From assembly GCA_023525715.1 (NCBI GenBank), contig CM042015.1, positions 89,196,250-89,260,249 of the forward strand: DNA of 64,000 bases, in the 5' to 3' direction. Within the stretch, counting starts at the first letter, position 1. Every line of letters begins with the position of its first letter. Position numbers and translations under genes: made by a program. The DNA is from Cichorium intybus. Its lineage: Eukaryota; Streptophyta; Magnoliopsida; Asterales; Asteraceae. Of this stretch, positions 50,819 through 64,000 are shown one piece after another. The notes below the pieces were generated by a model. It saw only the letters and a program-made list of their open reading frames with translations, was not told the origin of the DNA and made no database searches.

Positions 50819-53102
50819 GGCGGGAAACAGAGCTCTCGTTGCTTTCCCCTGTGAGAAACTAAACTGTACAAAAGTTGAATATAGAAGACAACTTATTCAA
50901 AGAACTTTTGAATACCACCAACCGTTTTATTTTTTTTTATACTTATCTTTTATTTTATGTTTATTAGAACGACGCATATTATTAAGGAGATAGTCTCCAT
51001 TCACTTTTCACTCGGTCAAAGATGATCTAAGATACCGATACATTACAATCACCAAGAATAGTATATCAAGACTCTAATTAAGAAAAAAGAAAAAGCAAAG
51101 AAAGACAATTTTTTTAACCTTTATAAAAAATAGCAAAATAGAAGCCTATTTTTTTGAACGGCATTAAAACCCAAATAACCAAAATAATCATCAAAATCGC
51201 AAATAAAGAAGGTAATCTGAGAATTTGATCATGGTTCCCCACCTCCTCCCTAGTTTTTTTGGGGGGGGTATAAAAGTGATATCTCACTAATCTTCTAGAG
51301 ATTACGAGAATTCTTAATTGTGGTTAATACTGTAGTAATCTTTTCCTATTTACTTGCATGTAACCTTGTACTATATATATGCCATTCACTCCGATCCAAT
51401 TTTGAAGATTCATAAATCTTATAGTTTGTCTAATTGGTGGCTCTGTAAATAGCTTGAAAAACATAGCATTGTCCATGGAACACATTAGGTTTCTTGGGTT
51501 TTCTCTTTCTTTTTCTTCCCAAAATTTTACAACCATTCTGTCATTAGAACTTAAAGGGCTAGTAGTTTTAGACTTTAGAATTGATCTAGTTTGCATTTTC
51601 AAAAAAAAAAAAAAATCGGATTATAAATATGATTTTGCCATTTTGGGATTATCTATGGGCAAATAGTTAGATTTTGAGGTAAATTAGCTGATTATATCTC
51701 ACACCTGTTAAACCACTCATCACTCATGAACTTGGGTCACCGGTGGTGGTAGGAGAAGGAAGAAGGGGATGGGGTGGGACCTCTTCAATTTTAAATTAAA
51801 ATTGAATAAAAATAAAAGAAAAATATATTAAAAAATAAAATACTCCCAAAACCTCAAGATTTGGAAATCAAGAGGAAATGGACTATCAACTTTTCAATAG
51901 TTGGACTGAAACTGCAAATTTGACCAAGCCACAGGGACCATAATGGTAATTTACTCGTAATTTTAAAAAGAGTTCATACAAGAACCCAAGTTTTTTCTAG
52001 ACAAACTTCTATCGAAAAAATATCTAATATTAATATTGTCTTTTTGTCATCTTTTATTTTGCTCGAGGAAACCGTGTGTTATCTTCAGTTCATAATCATA
52101 TGTTCGTCAAGAGAATAGCATACCTGGAACCATTTGCCCAATTTGCTCAAATAAATGTCACAACTCATTGAAGGCTGAATCAAGCACAAACAATGTAGTA
52201 GCAAAAGAAAAGATATAAGGAACAAAAACAAAAACAAAGCTTCTAAACTACAAAAGATACATTGCAGTAAGACCATCCACCATACTAAACAGTCAATGGA
52301 TCAGTATTTGAAGTATTTGAAATAAGAAACGATGTGGAACACAAAAAAGAGGATCCAACAGAACCAAGTAAACCTTACAAAAACAAACATAAAAAGAGAA
52401 GAAAATATTTTATAATAACTAAAATGCCTAAACATAAATTCAAAGCATCATCAATCTCCACTTTCAACTAAATCATTCTCACTCCCACTCCCACTCCCAT
52501 GCCAATCACAAGTAACATCCCTAGATACTCTCTTTTTCTATCTACCGCAAGGGTCTCTCAATCACTACCGTTGCCACTATTAGAATCGATCCATGTAACA
52601 ATTGGAACTATGTGTGTCTATGATGTGTGCGACTGTGTTTTTGTATGTATATGGTTGTCTGTTTGATTCAAGTGTAACTCTAACTTCAGTAAAGACCATA
52701 TACAAATACTTCAAATCTTCATATACACAATACTTGTTCACATATATACACAATACAGATAAAGATAACCACCAACAAACAAACTTAATATACATTTTTT
52801 TAGAATATTTGTGATAGTTATTCAATATTTCACCGCAAAACAACACACTTACCAAAACATTAAGCACCCAATCCAAAGTCTATTGTAACTATTTCTATGT
52901 TAGATAATTTTTTTAAACGGCTATGATCTAATTTCAACAAAATCACTTGATTCAAAATGTTCACCATTCTCTCTCGTACCCAAAAAAAAACATTTGTACA
53001 TTTTTCTCAAGAAAAAGCCATTACTCATAAAAGAACAGAGACTACAAAAGTTCTAAACTACAATAAATGCTTCTGATTGAATTACTCTGGATCACCATCA
53101 CA
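50819..53102. other. Region between the two F-box paralogues
   Basis: About 2.3 kb with no supported gene. It holds duplicated F-box 3'-flank sequence at about 52290-52560, with no F-box exon beside it, suggesting a third copy was lost or replaced. Short frames here are not convincing. Confidence 0.45.
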
Positions 53103-54141
53103 TCAATCACAATTATCAACAGGAAACTTCAAATTTGATGGAAACACGAAACCTTTAGCCTCCAAACGATTGAAAACCTATCAACACAAAAATATGAGTG
53201 AGAAGACAACAAAAATAAGAACAGTGCAACGCATGAATTATGAATAGAGCAAACAGGAATAATGAAAATGATTAACAAATATGAATGTGCATTTTCATAG
53301 TGATTACTATGACTTGAAGCACATAGTCATAATCATGATCATTTACATTCTACAAGTTTACAAAGGATAAACAATGAAGTACTACTAAAGCTAATGATCA
53401 TAAGATTTTTAAATTGATATTGGAAAAGAAATTTTACCTTAAAAGTGGAACCCCCAAAATTTTCCTTAAAATAGGAACCCCTAATTTTAAGCTCCTTTAC
53501 ATGGTGAAGATTCAGTAATAATCCTTTAAGCATTTCTTCTTCTACTTCTTCACGTGGTCTCTCCATATGACCAAAGTGTGCATAATCCAAATTAGCTTCC
53601 ACTAAAGAAGACACATTTACCAACAAAACATTCCCCAAATACAAATCTTCTTCAATTGTTAGCAATGAAATATTAGGAGCATTGATTTCAATAATGCTGT
53701 CAAAATTTAGACAAAAAGGATCCATGTATCCAGAGAACACCAACTTCTTAATGCTCTTTGAAGTAATATCGAGCCGCCTATATCCATTGCAATAATTCAA
53801 TACCAACGTTTCTAATAGAGGACTGCCAGATAATATGTTTTCAATCAAATCTTCATCTAATTTTCCACTGGTAATAGACAAACTCCTAAGATTTGTCCAA
53901 CTAATCACCCCACTTGGAGTCAATATGCAGCTTTCTAAAACATGAACTGATGAAAAAATTTGATCCAACAGAACCGGAATTACCAATCCCTTATCCCCGA
54001 ATCTCAAATTAAGCACTTCAACCTCACGACTTATAGCATAACGAATCCAATTGTGGACTTGTGATTCAAATCGACCATTATAACTCGTACACACTTCGAA
54101 TTTCTTGAGCTTCAATTGGCTACATTGAGTTAGGGTTTTAT

Positions 54142-54341
54142 TGTTAGACTTAGTTGATCGGAGAGAGAGAAACAAGGGAAGGATGAGAGATGAGCTGAAG
54201 AGATTGAATCTCATTACTCTGAATGACAGTTACAACAGATTATATACAACGACTAACTAACAATAACTAAAACAACAAACTGTTATACAAAAGACTAAAA
54301 TACCCCTATCAAATAAAAACTTTTACATATTAAGTCCTACA
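54142..54341 (-). repeat. 3' LTR of the Copia element
   Basis: 200 bp, minus-strand TGTAGGAC...CTAACA. It differs from the 5' LTR at GATCGG/GATCGT and at one C/A in the ATACCCC stretch. Confidence 0.95.
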
Positions 54342-54354
54342 CCCCCCGCAAGCT

Positions 54355-57300
54355 GGAGACCGTAAATGCAGCTTGGAAATGGCTTTGTCATGAAGAGGTC
54401 CTGGGAGAGATTTAGTAAACACGTCTGCCAACTGATCATGTGTCGAGGTATGGGATAAGACAATTAAGCCCTCTTGTAATTTTTCACGTACAAAGTGGCA
54501 GTCAATTTCAATGTGTTTCGTTCTTTCGTGGAAAACCGGATTAGATGCTATATAAACGGCAACTTGATTGTCACATTTTAAGGGTATTGGTGTAATGTTA
54601 GTTAAGCCAAGCTCATTGAAAAGACGGCTTAGCTACGCCAATTCGGAACAAATTCGCCTCATTGAACGGTATTCTGCCTCTGCAGATGATAGAGAGACAG
54701 TAAGCTGCTTTTTTGATTTCCAAGATATGGGAGTGCCACCAAACATTATGAAAAAACCGCTAACGGATCTTCGCGTAATGGGACATGCAGCCCAGTCTGA
54801 GTCACAATATGCTTCAAGACCAAAAATGGGACGTTTGTTGAGGAATATGCCTTGAGAAGAAGTATTTTTAACATATTTGAGAACGTGTAAAGCAGCTTCA
54901 AAATGAGCTTGAGAAGGCTGTTGATTGAATTGGCTGAGATATTGAACTGAAAAGGCTAAATCCGGTCGAGTGTGTAACAAAAAATTCAATTTTCCTATAA
55001 GTTGTCGATACAACGTAGGATCTTGCAAGGGGTTATCTATTTTTGTAAGAAGTGTGAGTTTACTAGGTAGAGGAGTTGAAACAGAAGTAACATCAGTTAT
55101 GGGATATAGAGATAGAAGTTCTCTAACAAATTTGCTTTGATGTACAACCATGCCATCAGAAACAGTTGTAAACTCTAGACCAAGGAAGTAATTAATGGAT
55201 CCCAAATCTTTAATTTTGAACTTTTCATCAAGAAACATCTTTAGCTGAGTGATTTCTTCAGGATTATTGCCGGTAACAAGAATGTCATCGACATATACAG
55301 CCACTATAGTGATAAAGTTGTCATCTTTCTTTAGAAATAACGAATAATCGTTATGAGAATGATGGCAACCTTGAAGTTTAAGAGCATGTGAAAGTTTCGC
55401 GTACCACTGGCAAGATGCCTGCTTCAGGCCATACAAAGATTTGTTAAGTTTACAAACTAAATGTGGAGAATCAACATGAAAGCCAGGTGGAAGCTTCATG
55501 TAAACCTCTTCATGAAGGTCACCATGAAGGAAAGCATTATTGACGTCTAATTGTTGAATTATCCAGTCCTTTTTCACAGCTAAAGAGACAATACTTCGAA
55601 CAGTATTGAATTTGACAACTGGAGAAAATGTGTCGTGATAGTCAATACCAGCTTTTTACGTAAAGCCTTTGGCTACCAAACGGGCTTTATGCCTTTCAAT
55701 TTGTCCATCATCTTTGTATTTTACTTTGTAAACCCATCTACAGGAGATGGGTTTCTTACCTTTAGGTAGTTTAACAATATCCCAAGTTTTGTTAGCAGCT
55801 AGAGCATGAAGTTCGGTTGCCATTGCTTGTTCCCAATTTGGATCTCCTTTTGCTTGATAATAAAAAGCTGGTTCTTGAACATGGAGAGAAGTATGAAAAG
55901 CAAATTTAGAAAAAAAACGAGATTGACAAGAAGCAGTAGATGTAGAAGGAATACATAGTTCAGTAATAGTATGAGGACAAATGTCATTTGAAGTAACATG
56001 ATTACAAATATAATCTTGTAATCGCGATGGAGGTTGAACAACACATGTAGTACGTCTAAGAACAGGTGAAGGATGTTCAGTAGAATTATTAGAAGAAGAC
56101 AGAGTAGGTGAAGGTATAGTAGGTGAAGGTGGTTGCTGACGTAGAAAAGTAGGCATATTGATCGAAACATCAGAGGAATTTGTAGGTAAAAAAGGTTTAA
56201 AGGAAGCAGGAGAAGGTTGTTTAAGAGAATGTAAAGGGAATAAATTCTCAAAAAAGATTATATCTCGTGTAATATGAATCTTGTGATTGATGAGGTTTAG
56301 GACTTTGTATGCTTTTTGTCCGGTTGGGTATCCAATAAGAATACATGGATGTGAACGAGACATGAATTTATCATGAGCAACTGGTGAAGTTTTGACAAAG
56401 CATAAGCAACCGAACACCTTTAGATGAGAAAGATCTGGTATTTGATTATAAAGAATTTCATATGGCGTTTTGTGTTTGAGGACCTTTGTGGGCATTCTGT
56501 TAATGAGGTGGACTGCCGTCTTGACACACTCATTCCAAAAAATATTGCCTAAACCAGATTGAAAGTATAGAGATCTTGCCACTTCAAGAATGTGTCGATG
56601 TTTTCTCTCAACAAGTCCATTTTGTTGAGGGGTATGAACGGTAGACTTCTGATGTAAAATACCCCTAGATTGTAAAAATTGAATGCCTTTCTGTTCTAAT
56701 AGATTTGACAACCACATGAAATTGAGTTTGAACATAAGCAATGAAGTGTTTAATCAATGTGAAAGCATAGCTTTTCTGATTAAGCATGTGAACCCAAGTA
56801 TGTTTGCTATAATCATCTACAATGGTTAGAAAGAACTTAAAACCATCATGAGATACATGTTTGTAAGGTCCCCAAACATCAATGTGAATTAAGTCAAAAA
56901 TGGCAGAGGTGGATGAAATACTTTTGGGAAAAGGAAGTCTGTGTTGTTTAGCCTTGAAGCAAACATCACAAGAATCAACCAAAGTATCTTTGTTACTAGA
57001 AGTAAGAGAAAGAGTATGGAGTTTATTAACTGGAATATGACCACAACGTTTATGCCATAACAAAACATCAGAAGAAGAACTGTTTACATTGAAACAAGAA
57101 TTTGTGAAAAAAGGCATGACAGAAAAATAAAAAGAAAAATTCTGTTTAAGATCATAATGATCGAAGACATAAGGTCGTTGATCCTTTTGCCAAAAGGTCC
57201 AAGAGCAACTTTATTCTTCACTGAAGGGTCCTGCAACAGACAACTATTAGCAGTGAATATTGCGAATGTGTGAAGTTGAGAAGCGATTTTGGAAATTGAG

Positions 57301-58598
57301 ATGAGATTATATTTGAAAGTAGGAACATAAAGAACATCATGAAGAGTAATCGAATCATGTAATTGAATGTTACCAATAAAGGAGACAGTTGCGTCATTCC
57401 CATTAGGAAGACCAAGAAATTGTGTCTGTGGGAGTTTAGAAAGTGATATGAAAAGAGTTTTATTAGAACAAATGTGGTTAGTGGCACCAAAATCAACAAT
57501 CCAAGAAATGTGTTGTTGTAAAGAGGCACTAGATTTATAAACATTAGCTGCAAATGTTTTAAAATCAAACGAAGTACCTCCAGACTGCATAACACCATAA
57601 GTTATGATAGAACTGTCTTGAGAAGATGAAGCAGATGAATGCATAGAATTATTGTTGATCAGATTGAGAAGGTGTTGATACTGGTCTTGAGAAATCATAG
57701 GTATATCATTAGAAATCACGTTCTGAACAACATGTTTAGACTCATCCTTCTTATTCTTAGTGAATTTGAAGTTTGCAGGAAATCCATGGAGTCGGTAGCA
57801 TTGAGCTTTGGTGTGACCAGGTTTTTTACAATGATTGCATGTTAAGGACTTCTTAGAAGGATTATTTGATTCAGATGAAACTTGCATAGCAATAGTATCA
57901 GAAGTGAGAGAGGAAGGAATATTGATTGCGCGTTGTCGTTCTTCTTGAATGATTAGGGAATAAGCAGTAGCAAGAGTTGGTAATGGTTTCATCATAAGTA
58001 TTTGTCCCCTAATGATTTTATAAGACTCATTAAGTCCCATAAGTAACTGTATTAGTCGTTGATCCTCAAAGAACTTTACAATTCTTGCAGATGCACCACA
58101 AGTACAAGAAGGAATTGATTGAATCATGCGGATTTCATCCCAAATTTTGGAGAAATTGGTGAAATAGGTTGAGAAGGGTGTATCACCTTGAGAGAGAGAG
58201 TAAAGTTGTTGTTGAATCTGGTATATGAGGGCGCCATCAGACTGTTCGTACCTTTGATGAAGTTCGTTCCAGATCTCAAAGGCTGTGGGAAGGAAGAGGA
58301 GACTTTCACTAATGACCGGTGAAATTGAATTGAGGATCCAGCTAATTACCATTGAATTGGCACGGTACCAGATGGGATAATTGACATCGGTAATTGCAGG
58401 TTGAGTAATCGAACCATCAACAAATCCTAATTTGTTTTTCGCAGACAATGAGATTATCATAGATCGTTTCCAGGAGTTGAAGCCGATTCCATTGAATTGA
58501 GTAGAAACGAGAAGCGAATTAGGAGTATCGGATGATCCGAGATGAAAAGGATTAGTGGAATCAACAGAATTTGGAGCGATTAGAACATTTTCTGGCAT
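54355..58598 (-). pseudogene. gag-pol: Copia gag-pol, interrupted
   Basis: The first frame starts at 58598 (MPENVLIAPNS). It carries gag with zinc knuckle CNHCKKPGHTKAQC, then the protease site WIVDFGATNHIC, where the usual DSGA reads DFGA. It breaks near 57100. Integrase follows (HKRCGHIPVNKLH, CDVCFKAKQH, HIDVWGPYK), with another break near 56700-56740 before QQNGLVERKHRHILE. Reverse transcriptase is split by TAA at about 55656, where CAA (Gln) is expected before KAGIDYHDTFSPVVK; the YVDD catalytic motif is intact. RNase H (YCDSDWAACP, SSAEAEYRSM) is cut by TAG at 54633, where TGG (Trp) is expected. No single polyprotein can be made. Confidence 0.92.
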
Positions 58599-58688
58599 TG
58601 TGAAGAAGAAATAAACACGATCGAAGATGAAATTGATGCAAAAGAGTGAGAATGAAGAAGAAACAGGATCAAAATCAAGCTGATACCA

Positions 58689-58888
58689 TGTTAGACTTAG
58701 TTGATCGTAGAGAGAGAAACAAGGGAAGGATGAGAGATGAGCTGAAGAGATTGAATCTCATTACTCTGAATGACAGTTACAACAGATTATATACAACGAC
58801 TAACTAACAATAACTAAAACAACAAACTGTTATACAAAAGACTAAAATAACCCTATCAAATAAAAACTTTTACATATTAAGTCCTACA
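58689..58888 (-). repeat. 5' LTR of the Copia element
   Basis: 200 bp next to the initiator-Met primer-binding site. Confidence 0.95.
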
Positions 58889-59195
58889 TTTATCGACCGA
58901 TGAAAAGAAATCGGACATTGAATCAGGGTTTTCGAGAGATTGAATAAAGCGATTATAATGTATACTCGTAAAACTGAGAGTAGGAACTGAAGTCCAAACA
59001 TGTTTCCATCGCTTGGAGAGTGTACCTGTTCTAATGGCGTCTTTTGTGGAGGGTAAACGAGACAGGATTTCAATAAGCAAGTAATCTTGCAACGCACTGA
59101 TCCGATCTTCTCCCCCCCTCCTCCACGATTTCTTCAACCTTTAGTCGTTTTGGGGCAATTTTAGGTTGATATTGTCTTTCTTCCACCGTTTCCAT

Positions 59196-60296
59196 GGCGG
59201 CAAACAGAACTCTCTTCGCTTTCCCCTGTATTATTTGAGAAGAAAATGTTATGTTTATGCGGAATGAATGAAAATGTTCGTTCATCTCATTGAACTGGAA
59301 ACGATAGACATATATACACGCATTTTAGAATTTGAATGATTCTTATCCAATACATTACAAAACAACTCGCTTACCAAAAGTGGAAACAATAATAGACCAA
59401 TCCTAAGGGACTTTTGGCGGAACTTTTTTTTTTTTGAGAAAATTCATAACTAGGATTTATTTGGGGGGTTTTTTTTTTATTGGAGCGGGGATTTTGTCTT
59501 TCATTTGTTTTAAACTAGAGGATGCATCCCGCACCTTGCGGGAACGTATTGCTGCTGAAAATTTATTTATATACAGGTGACAAAACATTACTCACAATAG
59601 TGTTTATAAGAACGGAAAAATCTTTAGAAAACGACGGATAAAAATAAAGATGTAAAAACTTATAAAAACTTAATTATGTAAACAACTAATTTTGTAATAA
59701 TGGTCTCGTAAAAAATATATGTAAAAGTTGTAAAAAATTATGTAAAAATTATTAAGTTTTAGAAAACATAAAAAATATAATTGGAAAAAAATTAAAAAAA
59801 AAAGAATTTGGACGATTTCGTACAAAAAGATTATAAGAACAATATGATTATATTTAATAGTTAACCTTCACTAACCTTGTTGGGAAATAATTGTTTCAAA
59901 TTAATGTACATTCTAAGTCATTGTGAATCCCAAATAGAAACAATATGATGCACTCATATGCCATGGATGTTTATGTAATTTACGGTTATATTTATAGATA
60001 TTTAGTATGCATCCACTACAGGTTCTTTATGTAAAGTTCACTTATATTGTAGACGCAAGATGTATCAACTCCAAGTCATATGACACCTATGTTTATGTAG
60101 TTTATGCTTATATTTGTAGGTATTTAGTTTGCATCGTAGGGTTGATAATTTTCGATATGACCCGCGACACGACACGAATATAAACGGGTTTGAGTTGAGT
60201 TTTTTGGCCTGCCAACCCGCAACCTGCGTAACCCGTTTATTATATTGGTTGTATTCGGGTCAGTAGATAGGTTTGTTGGTTGACCCGTCAACCTGT
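59196..60296. other. F-box paralogue upstream flank and gene-free DNA
   Basis: The first ~100 bp resemble the 5' flank of the intact F-box gene. The rest is A/T-rich. No gene supported. Confidence 0.4.
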
Positions 60297-60468
<172 letters not shown>

Positions 60469-60952
60469 TAGTTATGAGACCCGTGTATTACATGAGATGA
60501 TACAAAAAAATATCAATTAAGAATATCTAAACATTAATAATTTTACATAAGAAATTCTTGTGTATCGTGACATCTTGCTTTTGATTTTTACTATTACGAC
60601 CTTGTATTTTGATAAATATAATTGATTATGAGAATGACACCGGTACTAAAATCAAATTCACTATTATGATTGGAATCGTTCTTCAAAATATTATGACGTC
60701 AATTGTCTCTATTTTCTCCCAAATCATTCTACACATTAAAAAATAATATGATATTAAAAAACAATTACTTTTGAAATTGAATAATAACAATTAATTTTGA
60801 GATTGAATCGTAATTAAACCGATCATTAAGGAGTTAGAAACGTTTCAAACAAATTAGTTTTTTTTAAGAAATTTAAAATTATGAGAAAATGACATGTGGC
60901 AAATTCAATGAGGAGATGACATGTGACTTTGAGTTACTTATTTATTAGGATT

Positions 60953-62690
<1,738 letters not shown>

Positions 62691-62942
62691 TGTTGGGAAT
62701 CCTAAGTTCAGTAGGTTCACTATTCATCTAACTAGTGCCAGACAAATTGATTGTGTGAATCAATTTGTCTAAAACCTTTTATGATTTCTATTTTATAAAT
62801 AGCTGTGTATAACGAGCTATGTAGTACACAGATCATGAAAACACTGTAATTGGTTTTTGAGTTCATATTTCCAATTATAATCAAAGAGTACATTTTGATA
62901 GTTATTGTGTATAATACGTATTCAATTGTGTTGTGTACTTGA
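62691..62942 (+). repeat. 5' LTR of a second Copia gag element
   Basis: 252 bp from TGTTGGGAATCC to GTGTACTTGA, followed two bases later by TGGTATCAGAGC (62945-62956). Its start, end and size parallel the 258-bp LTRs at 8820-10536, so it is the same family. A TTATAAAT box lies near 62793-62800. The partner LTR is outside the window. Confidence 0.85.
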
Positions 62943-62985
62943 ATTGGTATCAGAGCGGTATTATACCTGACAATCCGAGTAGAAG

Positions 62986-64000
62986 ATGTCAGATATAGAA
63001 GATCCACCTGCTACTCCTCCGATGAGAATCAAGGAAGTCGGGAACACATCGGTGACCTGTCCGATGTTAACCCAGACAAATTACACTGTCTGGGCTCTAC
63101 GCATGAAGGTCGTCCTGCGTATACATAAAGTTTGGTCAGAAATTGAGCCTGGAACAACTACATCTGAAGAAAAGGACTGCTTAGCAGTAGGTCTAATATA
63201 CCAAGCAATTCCCGAAGCCCTTGTGATGCAAATTGGAGATATCAGTTCTGCAAAAACTCTTTGGGAAGCAATCAAAACCCGCCAAATTGGAGCCGATCGG
63301 GTGAAAGAGGCTCGGCTTCAAACTCTAGCCACCGATTTCGATCGGTTGAAGATGAGTGAAACCGAGTCAATAGACTCGTTTGTCGGAAAATTATCGGGGT
63401 TAGCTACGAAGTCCGCATCCCTCGGTGAAACAATCGAAGAAATGAAACTAGTAAAGAAACTATTGAAGGTAGTACCTCGTCGGTTCATACACCTTGTCGC
63501 ATCTCTCGAGCAGGTGCTCGATCTGAAGACCGTCGGCTTCGACGATGTGGTCGGCCGACTGAAAGCGTACGAGGAACGCATCCGAGGAGAAGACGGTGGA
63601 GATGAACAAGGGAGAGTTCTCTTTACCCGATCCGGCGGTGGCAGTGGCGGAAACTCGAGCTCCGGCGGAGGCGGAGGATCGCAAAAGGGAGGCGGTGGCT
63701 CTGGATCGTCGTCGGGGAAGACGTGGTCAAAAGCGAACAGAGGGAAGGGATTTGCGTATGGCTCCGATTCGGGGTCTTTTAATCGAAATGGTTCAGGTGG
63801 GTCGGGAGGTGGATCCGGGTCTGTAGGATCCGGCGGGTCAGGCACAAGAGAAAACCGGCCCAGTTCGGCCCAAAATAGTAACAAGCCCAAAAACAAGCCA
63901 AATTTTAATTCGGACTCGAACCGTAACCCGAAAAAAGATCTGTCAAAAATTATTTGTTACAGATGCGATAAATCGGGCCACTACGCATCCAAATGTCCGG
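62986..64000 (+). CDS. gag: Copia-type Gag protein, runs off the window
   Basis: An unbroken frame of 338 codons from ATG 62986 to the window end. It begins MSDIEDPPATPPMR and has CPMLTQTNYTVWALRMKVVL, HKVWSEIEPG, IPEALVMQIG, IGADRVKEARLQTLATD, LVASLEQVLDLKTVGFDDV, a Gly/Ser-rich linker and the zinc knuckle CYRCDKSGHYASKC next to the end. It aligns block by block with the minus-strand gag at 9032-10210. The CPML...VVL and knuckle blocks show it is retrotransposon gag_2/UBN2 type. Whether pol follows cannot be seen. The start sits 30 bp after the primer-binding site, as in the sibling. Confidence 0.93.
   Translation, partial: MSDIEDPPATPPMRIKEVGNTSVTCPMLTQTNYTVWALRMKVVLRIHKVWSEIEPGTTTSEEKDCLAVGLIYQAIPEALVMQIGDISSAKTLWEAIKTRQIGADRVKEARLQTLATDFDRLKMSETESIDSFVGKLSGLATKSASLGETIEEMKLVKKLLKVVPRRFIHLVASLEQVLDLKTVGFDDVVGRLKAYEERIRGEDGGDEQGRVLFTRSGGGSGGNSSSGGGGGSQKGGGGSGSSSGKTWSKANRGKGFAYGSDSGSFNRNGSGGSGGGSGSVGSGGSGTRENRPSSAQNSNKPKNKPNFNSDSNRNPKKDLSKIICYRCDKSGHYASKCP

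Larger units (their letters stand above)
54142..58888 (-). mobile_element. Ty1/copia retrotransposon, full length but defective
   Basis: 4747 bp with two 200-bp LTRs (58689-58888 5', 54142-54341 3') that differ at about two positions. The 5-bp target duplication is TTTAT (54137-54141 and 58889-58893). The primer-binding site TGGTATCAGC abuts the 5' LTR (about 58688-58679), and a polypurine tract GCGGGGGG abuts the 3' LTR (54342-54349). Domain order is gag, protease, integrase, reverse transcriptase, RNase H, the copia order. The LTR identity marks a recent insertion. Confidence 0.97.
53103..59195 (-). pseudogene. F-box/LRR paralogue broken by a Copia insertion and a frameshift
   Basis: Paralogue of the 49615-50818 gene. 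The 5' part lies at 59195-58889 (METVEERQYQP; F-box RISALQDYLLIEILSRLPS). The rest of exon 1 is 54136-53438 and exon 2 is 53177-53103, ending NLKFPVDNCD and a stop. A Copia element (54142-58888) splits exon 1 just after the SSVDK segment, with TTTAT repeated on both sides. Independently, a C-run near 59111-59117 has seven C where the intact gene has six (near 50736), shifting the frame right after EEIVEEGG. Downstream LRR phrases (ENILSGSPLLETLVLNYC, LDITSKSIKKLVFSGY) stay open. Confidence 0.92.

Noticed and set aside
63318..63896. 192-aa Pro/Asp-rich minus-strand frame
   Set aside because: Antisense shadow of the plus-strand Gag linker, whose frame carries the gag motifs and zinc knuckle.

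Overview
The window is nuclear DNA of a flowering plant, almost certainly a eudicot. The evidence is intron-rich genes with GT-AG junctions, a secondary-wall cellulose synthase, a BIN2-type kinase, plant receptor-like proteins, a nuclear tRNA-Glu, plastid DNA in the nucleus, and many plant LTR elements, SINEs, MULE-type foldbacks and long (AT)n arrays. The species cannot be fixed from the sequence; repeat style would suit an asterid such as a composite, but that is a guess.

Layout. 1-1843: 5' part of a WDR53-like WD40 gene (minus), whose third intron carries a G-rich tract. 2.1-11.9 kb: a MULE-type element with 9-bp target duplication, AT arrays, a solo LTR with 5-bp duplication, a decayed Copia gag, a foldback, and a gag-only Copia-type element. 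12.1-41.1 kb is the gene-rich core: CESA8-like (+, 13 exons), RLP51-like (+, single exon), RPL11 (minus, 5 exons), tRNA-Glu(CTC) (minus), a class II LRR receptor kinase (minus, 11 exons) and a BIN2-like GSK3 kinase (minus, 12 exons). 41-64 kb is repeat-rich: an F-box fragment split by a SINE, a plastid ndhC insertion abutting a gypsy LTR and decayed gag, a second SINE, AT arrays, an intact F-box/LRR gene, its paralogue broken by a young Copia element, and a second Copia gag copy running off the right edge.

Exon models were built by hand from splice signals and reading-phase continuity. The reconstructed lengths fit their families: CESA8-like 976 aa, RPL11 182 aa, LRR kinase 617 aa, BIN2-like 380 aa with landmark residues at the same numbers as Arabidopsis BIN2.

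From memory, the core gene order matches two duplicated Arabidopsis blocks, At4g18710-At4g18780 and At5g45760-At5g45780. The window would then hold an un-fractionated version of both. I found no operon-like or prokaryote-type system. The most notable non-gene structures are a ~1.2 kb near-perfect palindrome, a gag-only retroelement family, the F-box pair with a readable empty site, and the ndhC insertion.
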